A stretch of 64,000 bases of DNA from Palsa-1392 sp036490335 (GTDB taxonomy: Bacteria > Verrucomicrobiota > Verrucomicrobiia > Chthoniobacterales > UBA10450), in NCBI GenBank assembly GCA_036490335.1, contig DASXEB010000019.1, positions 259,671 through 323,670 of the forward strand. The letters run 5' to 3'. The notes under the pieces were generated by a model, which saw nothing but the letters and a program-made list of their open reading frames with translations, was not told the DNA's origin and did not search any database. How positions within the stretch are numbered: the first letter of the stretch is position 1; every line of letters begins with the position of its first letter. Made by a program: the position numbers and the translations under genes. Positions 61,188-64,000 of this stretch are shown here, one piece after another.

Positions 61188-63044
61188 TCAACTCGCTGCC
61201 GGAGGTGGGGCGCCCTCTGTTTCCATCGAAGGCACGCGATACATGCTCCACGTCACCGGCAACCGGCGGGTGCCCTGGAGCGCGGTCGCCTCGAGCTTTT
61301 TGTGCTCGGTGACGCGGATCGTCATGAGTGGTTTCCCGGCCGCGAACTCGATCTCGTGCGCCCGAAACCAGCCGAGGCTCACCGGGTCCAGTTCAGCGTT
61401 CTGGCCGTGCAGATAAACGGCGATGCTGCCCGTCGATCCGGTGTAGCCGGGGGCGGGCTCCATCTGCACCGCGCGTTCCACGGGAACGGATACCCCGGCA
61501 AAAATTAATCCCTTTTTCGGGCCTTCATCGTCGCCAATCCAAATCTCGCGGCGGAGCACGTCGGTGCCCGGGTGAAAATCCAGATCGACCTCCCCTTGCG
61601 CGACCAGGCCGGTCAGTTCGTCGAGGAAATGCTGCGCCCAGCCTTTGAATTCGACCGTAATCTCATTCTCCTCCTCCAGAAGCTCGCGCAGCACCCGGAT
61701 CGCCTCATCGCGCAGTCCCAGCTTCTTCATCGCCCCGGCGAAGACATACTTCAGCTCAAAGTCGCCTTTGGCTTCGGGGAGCCGGGGATGAATCAGGGCC
61801 GCGGTGTGCTCGCCCTCATTCATATTGTTCAGGGCGCTGGCGTAGAAGAAAAGCGCGTCGCGCTCCTGCGGCGCGAGGCGGTAGGCTGCTTCCGCGCAGC
61901 GCAACGCGGTCGCGTGGTCATTGCGATTGGAGGCATGGAACGCGGCGAGCCAGTAGGCGCGCCAGGAGCCATGTTCTTTCCCCCAATCGCACAGAGTCTC
62001 GACCATTTTCGGGTCGTCTTTCCGCTCGGTGAAATGCAGATGGCACTGGATGGCGTAGTTATGGTTCGGATCGATCTCGAGCACCCTCTCGATCTCCTTA
62101 TCGCCTTCCTTCGTGTATCCCATCTCGTATTCGCACCAGGCATTGACGTAATGCGCTTCGGCCAGCGTCGGTTCTTCGATAATCACCTGCCCAACCAGAT
62201 CCGAGGCGTCGTCCAGGCGCCCGAGCACGCGCAGAGCGTCGGCCCGGTAAACGCGGAGCAGTTGACGATCCGACGGGTTGCCGTCCAGAATCCGGTCGAT
62301 TACCGCCAGGGCATCCTCCCCGCTCGTTGACTCGCGAAATTGCCGAAGCAGGGAGCGCAATTGCGGGTCTTCCGGAGCGGTGTTCGCGGCGTTCTCCGCC
62401 ACGTATCGATGAAACTCATCCGGCGTGAAATACTGCACCTTATGCGTGCCGTCGGGATGGTGAAAAGTCATCTTGCTCATCGCCCCGAGGCGCGCCAGAC
62501 TGTCCAGCGCCTGCGGGTGCCCGGGGAGGAGCGCGAGCGCCTTGCGGTAGCAAAAAATCGCATCCCGACCCTGCTCCTCGTGCTCGTGCAGGTCGCCGCG
62601 CCGCATCCAGAGATATTCCAGGGTCGGCGCCCGCTCCGTCGCCGCGATCGCCGCCGCCAGCGCGCCCGCCCAATCCCCCTGAGCGCGGAGAATAAACGCG
62701 CTGTTAAAAGCCCGATACGGCGTCCCCGGCCGCAACGTTTCCAGTTCGTCGAGCATCCGCAACGCCCGCGCGAAATCGCTCCTCTCCAGCGCGGCGTTCA
62801 ACTCTTCGCCGCGACCAAGAAAAGTCTCGACCGCGCCCCAATCCGCTTTCCATTCCTTCCCGCCCGCCCGCAAACGATCGATGCCCTCGAGCAAATCCCG
62901 GAAGGGAAAATGATTCTTCCGCTCGATCTTCTCCCCTTTCTCGTTAGGCCAGGGCAGCGGAGATTTGATTCCCCAAAAATCGAGATCGGGATGCTCAGTT
63001 TTCAGCCAGCGATAACCCGCAGCGGAGGGATCATGGTTTTCCAT
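61188..63044 (-). CDS. TPR-repeat protein
   Basis: 618 residues, no signal peptide. About ten TPR-like pairs span ~70-480 (ALAAAIAATERAPTLEYLWMRRGDLHEHEEQGRDAIFCYRKAL and similar), then a ~130-residue beta-rich C-terminal domain (GLIFAGVSVPVERAVQMEPAPGY). N-terminus YRWLKTEHPDLDFWG is unusual. Probably a scaffold; partner unknown. Codon use is normal for the window, but only one motif copy is present. Confidence 0.8.
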   Translation of the reverse strand: MENHDPSAAGYRWLKTEHPDLDFWGIKSPLPWPNEKGEKIERKNHFPFRDLLEGIDRLRAGGKEWKADWGAVETFLGRGEELNAALERSDFARALRMLDELETLRPGTPYRAFNSAFILRAQGDWAGALAAAIAATERAPTLEYLWMRRGDLHEHEEQGRDAIFCYRKALALLPGHPQALDSLARLGAMSKMTFHHPDGTHKVQYFTPDEFHRYVAENAANTAPEDPQLRSLLRQFRESTSGEDALAVIDRILDGNPSDRQLLRVYRADALRVLGRLDDASDLVGQVIIEEPTLAEAHYVNAWCEYEMGYTKEGDKEIERVLEIDPNHNYAIQCHLHFTERKDDPKMVETLCDWGKEHGSWRAYWLAAFHASNRNDHATALRCAEAAYRLAPQERDALFFYASALNNMNEGEHTAALIHPRLPEAKGDFELKYVFAGAMKKLGLRDEAIRVLRELLEEENEITVEFKGWAQHFLDELTGLVAQGEVDLDFHPGTDVLRREIWIGDDEGPKKGLIFAGVSVPVERAVQMEPAPGYTGSTGSIAVYLHGQNAELDPVSLGWFRAHEIEFAAGKPLMTIRVTEHKKLEATALQGTRRLPVTWSMYRVPSMETEGAPPPAAS

Positions 63045-63105
63045 CAGCGTTACCTTGGCCGATGTTTCGGTCGATTCAAATCATCTCCTCCGATCCGGCT
63101 GGCAG

Positions 63106-63141
63106 CCCTCGCGGCCGGCTGGTGAGACGCGGCCGCGAGGG
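63106..63141. other. Strong hairpin without T-run
   Basis: CCCTCGCGGCCG and CGGCCGCGAGGG form a perfect 12-bp stem with a 12-base loop, between two minus-strand genes. It may be a transcription or mRNA-stability element; there is no poly-T tract. Confidence 0.55.
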
Positions 63142-63172
63142 TTCCCGTTTCCTCGAACGGAATGTTTCCGCC

Positions 63173-63598
63173 CTACTTCTTCACCGGCATGTCGGTGTGG
63201 AAGACGGCCCGCCAGTCGTTGCCCTCTTTGTGCCAGACGCTCGCGTTATTCGTTTGCTCGGAGGCGTCTTTTCCGTTCTGGGTCGCGACATAAGTCGCCA
63301 CGTAGGTGACGATCGCCGCGTCCTTGTCGATGAACTGCACCCGCATCCGGGAGAGCTTGTAGGATTTGAAGTCGAGTTTCTTCACCTCCGCCACTTCCTT
63401 CGCCCGATCGTTCATCTCGTCGGAGTAAACGCTGTAAAAATCGGCGCTGAGATAGTTCTCAAACGCCGAATAGTTCTTCGCCTTGATCGATTGCCAGACG
63501 TTCTTCTCCGCTTTGATGATCGCGTCTTTGTCCGCCGCGCGTGCTCCTGCCGCAAGAGCGAGGAGGGTGATGACTGCAAGACTGCATAGTTTTTTCAT
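63173..63598 (-). CDS. Secreted SnoaL/DUF4440-like protein
   Basis: 141 residues from ATG 63598 with a signal peptide (VITLLALAAGARA-AD). NTF2-like fold: VWQSIKAKNYSAFENYLSADFYSVYSD, VQFIDKDAAIVTYVATYVAT, ASVWHKEGNDWRAVFHTDMPV. Such domains bind small ligands; the ligand is unknown. The upstream in-frame start at 63661 would mask the signal peptide. Array E lies upstream. Confidence 0.85.
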   Translation of the reverse strand: MKKLCSLAVITLLALAAGARAADKDAIIKAEKNVWQSIKAKNYSAFENYLSADFYSVYSDEMNDRAKEVAEVKKLDFKSYKLSRMRVQFIDKDAAIVTYVATYVATQNGKDASEQTNNASVWHKEGNDWRAVFHTDMPVKK

Positions 63599-63724
63599 AG
63601 GTTCCTTTAGTTTTTCTGCCTGACGAAAAGCGATTACAAGGGAAGGCGTCGCGCAGGTCAAGCGCCATTTGCGGGCCTCAGGATTTCCGGTTCAAGTCCG
63701 GCAAAAGCCGTTTTAGCTCACCGG

Positions 63725-63871
63725 CGGGACCCCGACTGAGTCGCCGGCGGCGCACTCGTTCTCGCCGGGGACAAACTTGTTCTCGTCGGGGACAAACTTA
63801 TCCCCGCGGGGGACAAACTTGTCCCCGCCCGGGGCGAATTCGTTCTCGTCGGGGACAAACTGGGGTTGCCC
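63725..63871. repeat. Degenerate 21-bp tandem array E
   Basis: About seven units; GGGGACAAAC occurs at 63767, 63788, 63809 and 63851, with a variant at 63830, all in 21-bp register, preceded by two degenerate units. The unit is near CTCGTCGGGGACAAACTTGTC. It lies upstream of the SnoaL-like gene and just before a transposase start. Confidence 0.9.
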
Positions 63872-63918
63872 TGATTTGACGGACAGAGAGGGAAGGGTCA
63901 AAAGCCTGAGGAACCCAC

Positions 63919-64000
63919 ATGAAGACACAGTTAAGTAAACCAGTTCGTGAGCCGGCGCGCTACACGAAGGAATATAAGCAAGGAGCGTTGGAGTTATGGC
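63919..64000 (+). CDS. Start of a transposase-like gene (cut by window end)
   Basis: The first 27 codons include ARYTKEYKQGALELW, like the N-terminal helix-turn-helix of IS3-family OrfA. The codons are more AT-rich than neighbours. No inverted repeat can be confirmed in the remaining sequence. Confidence 0.55.
   Translation, partial: MKTQLSKPVREPARYTKEYKQGALELW

Larger units (their letters stand above)
794..62949. repeat. Dispersed motif TCGTTAGGC/GCCTAACGA, about 75-80 core copies
   Basis: Hand count of the core GTTAGGC/GCCTAAC. GTTAGGC on plus includes 794, 856, 1211, 1696, 2715, 3293, 6724, 7359, 9492, 11661, 14550, 14720, 15388, 16308, 22195, 22236, 23917, 26358, 26532, 28481, 29178, 29851, 35074, 37337, 39942, 42127, 44561, 55117, 62943. 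GCCTAAC includes 5571, 6006, 6527, 10352, 10362, 10724, 21436, 30344, 31119, 31962, 33198, 41159, 44375, 45037, 49932, 50007, 51171, 51518, 53161, 57320, 57345. Positions are approximate to a base or two. Both orientations, genic and intergenic. Confidence 0.9.

Noticed and set aside
794..62949. GCCTAACGA motif considered as a ribosome-binding or start-linked element only
   Set aside because: Many copies are deep inside genes or antisense to them, so translation initiation cannot explain the enrichment.
794..62949. GTTAGGC considered as a telomere-like or Chi/KOPS sequence
   Set aside because: It is dispersed, not tandem, and both orientations are interleaved without clear strand bias.
1..64000. 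tRNA and rRNA genes
   Set aside because: No cloverleaf with CCA end or rRNA-like conserved stretch was noticed on either strand; a tRNA scan would settle this.

Overview
The window is high-GC bacterial chromosome with tightly packed genes. It most likely comes from a soil-type Verrucomicrobiota (Spartobacteria/Chthoniobacterales-like). That assignment is an inference from gene content: a mycobacterial Sdh1-type succinate dehydrogenase, a GldA/F/G-like ABC cluster with DUF4340, an overlapping ECF sigma/Ser-Thr kinase pair, secreted LamG/dockerin-like and duplicated-domain proteins, and no rRNA or tRNA to place it directly.

Layout. 0-4 kb: pstSCAB phosphate uptake operon (minus strand) with a candidate Pho box. 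4-6 kb: an orphan small protein, a 21-bp repeat array and a CHAD protein. 6.1-13.4 kb: a peptide-secretion cluster made of a PpiC-like protein, a C39-peptidase ABC exporter carrying two N-terminal cyclic-nucleotide-binding domains, an HlyD adaptor, a sigma54 activator without a sensor domain, and three very short genes encoding double-glycine-leader peptides. 13.4-25.4 kb: housekeeping genes (NlpC/P60, PolX, a split arginine dihydrolase/ornithine cyclodeaminase pair, Pal, Usp, TauE, ferredoxin, ThiD, RNase III, PurD). 25.6-33.2 kb: HxlR regulator, Na+/H+ antiporter, sdhCAB, UbiE/MenG, glycosyltransferase. 33.2-39.5 kb: DUF4340/GldG/permease/ATPase set and an HtrA protease. 39.6-46 kb: SucA, hydrolase, GCS2 ligase, GNAT, M29 peptidase. 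46-49.8 kb: an accessory patch with an AAA/DUF4143 ATPase, a divergent partner and a VapBC-like pair. 50-64 kb: lineage-specific and secreted proteins, the ECF/kinase pair, and the start of a transposase at the right edge.

Two genome-scale signals run across these genes. First, the word GCCTAACGA/TCGTTAGGC recurs about 75-80 times (hand count of the 7-base core GTTAGGC/GCCTAAC; roughly 8 expected). It occurs inside and between genes and in both orientations, often with an AT-rich, AAGG-containing right flank, and it supplies stop codons for many genes. It is nearly absent from the 46-49.8 kb patch and sparse after 53 kb. It behaves like a DNA uptake sequence. Second, five separate arrays of degenerate repeats all have a 21-bp period but unrelated unit sequences. 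Two of them lie directly upstream of members of one orphan protein family. Neither signal is explained by the annotated genes.
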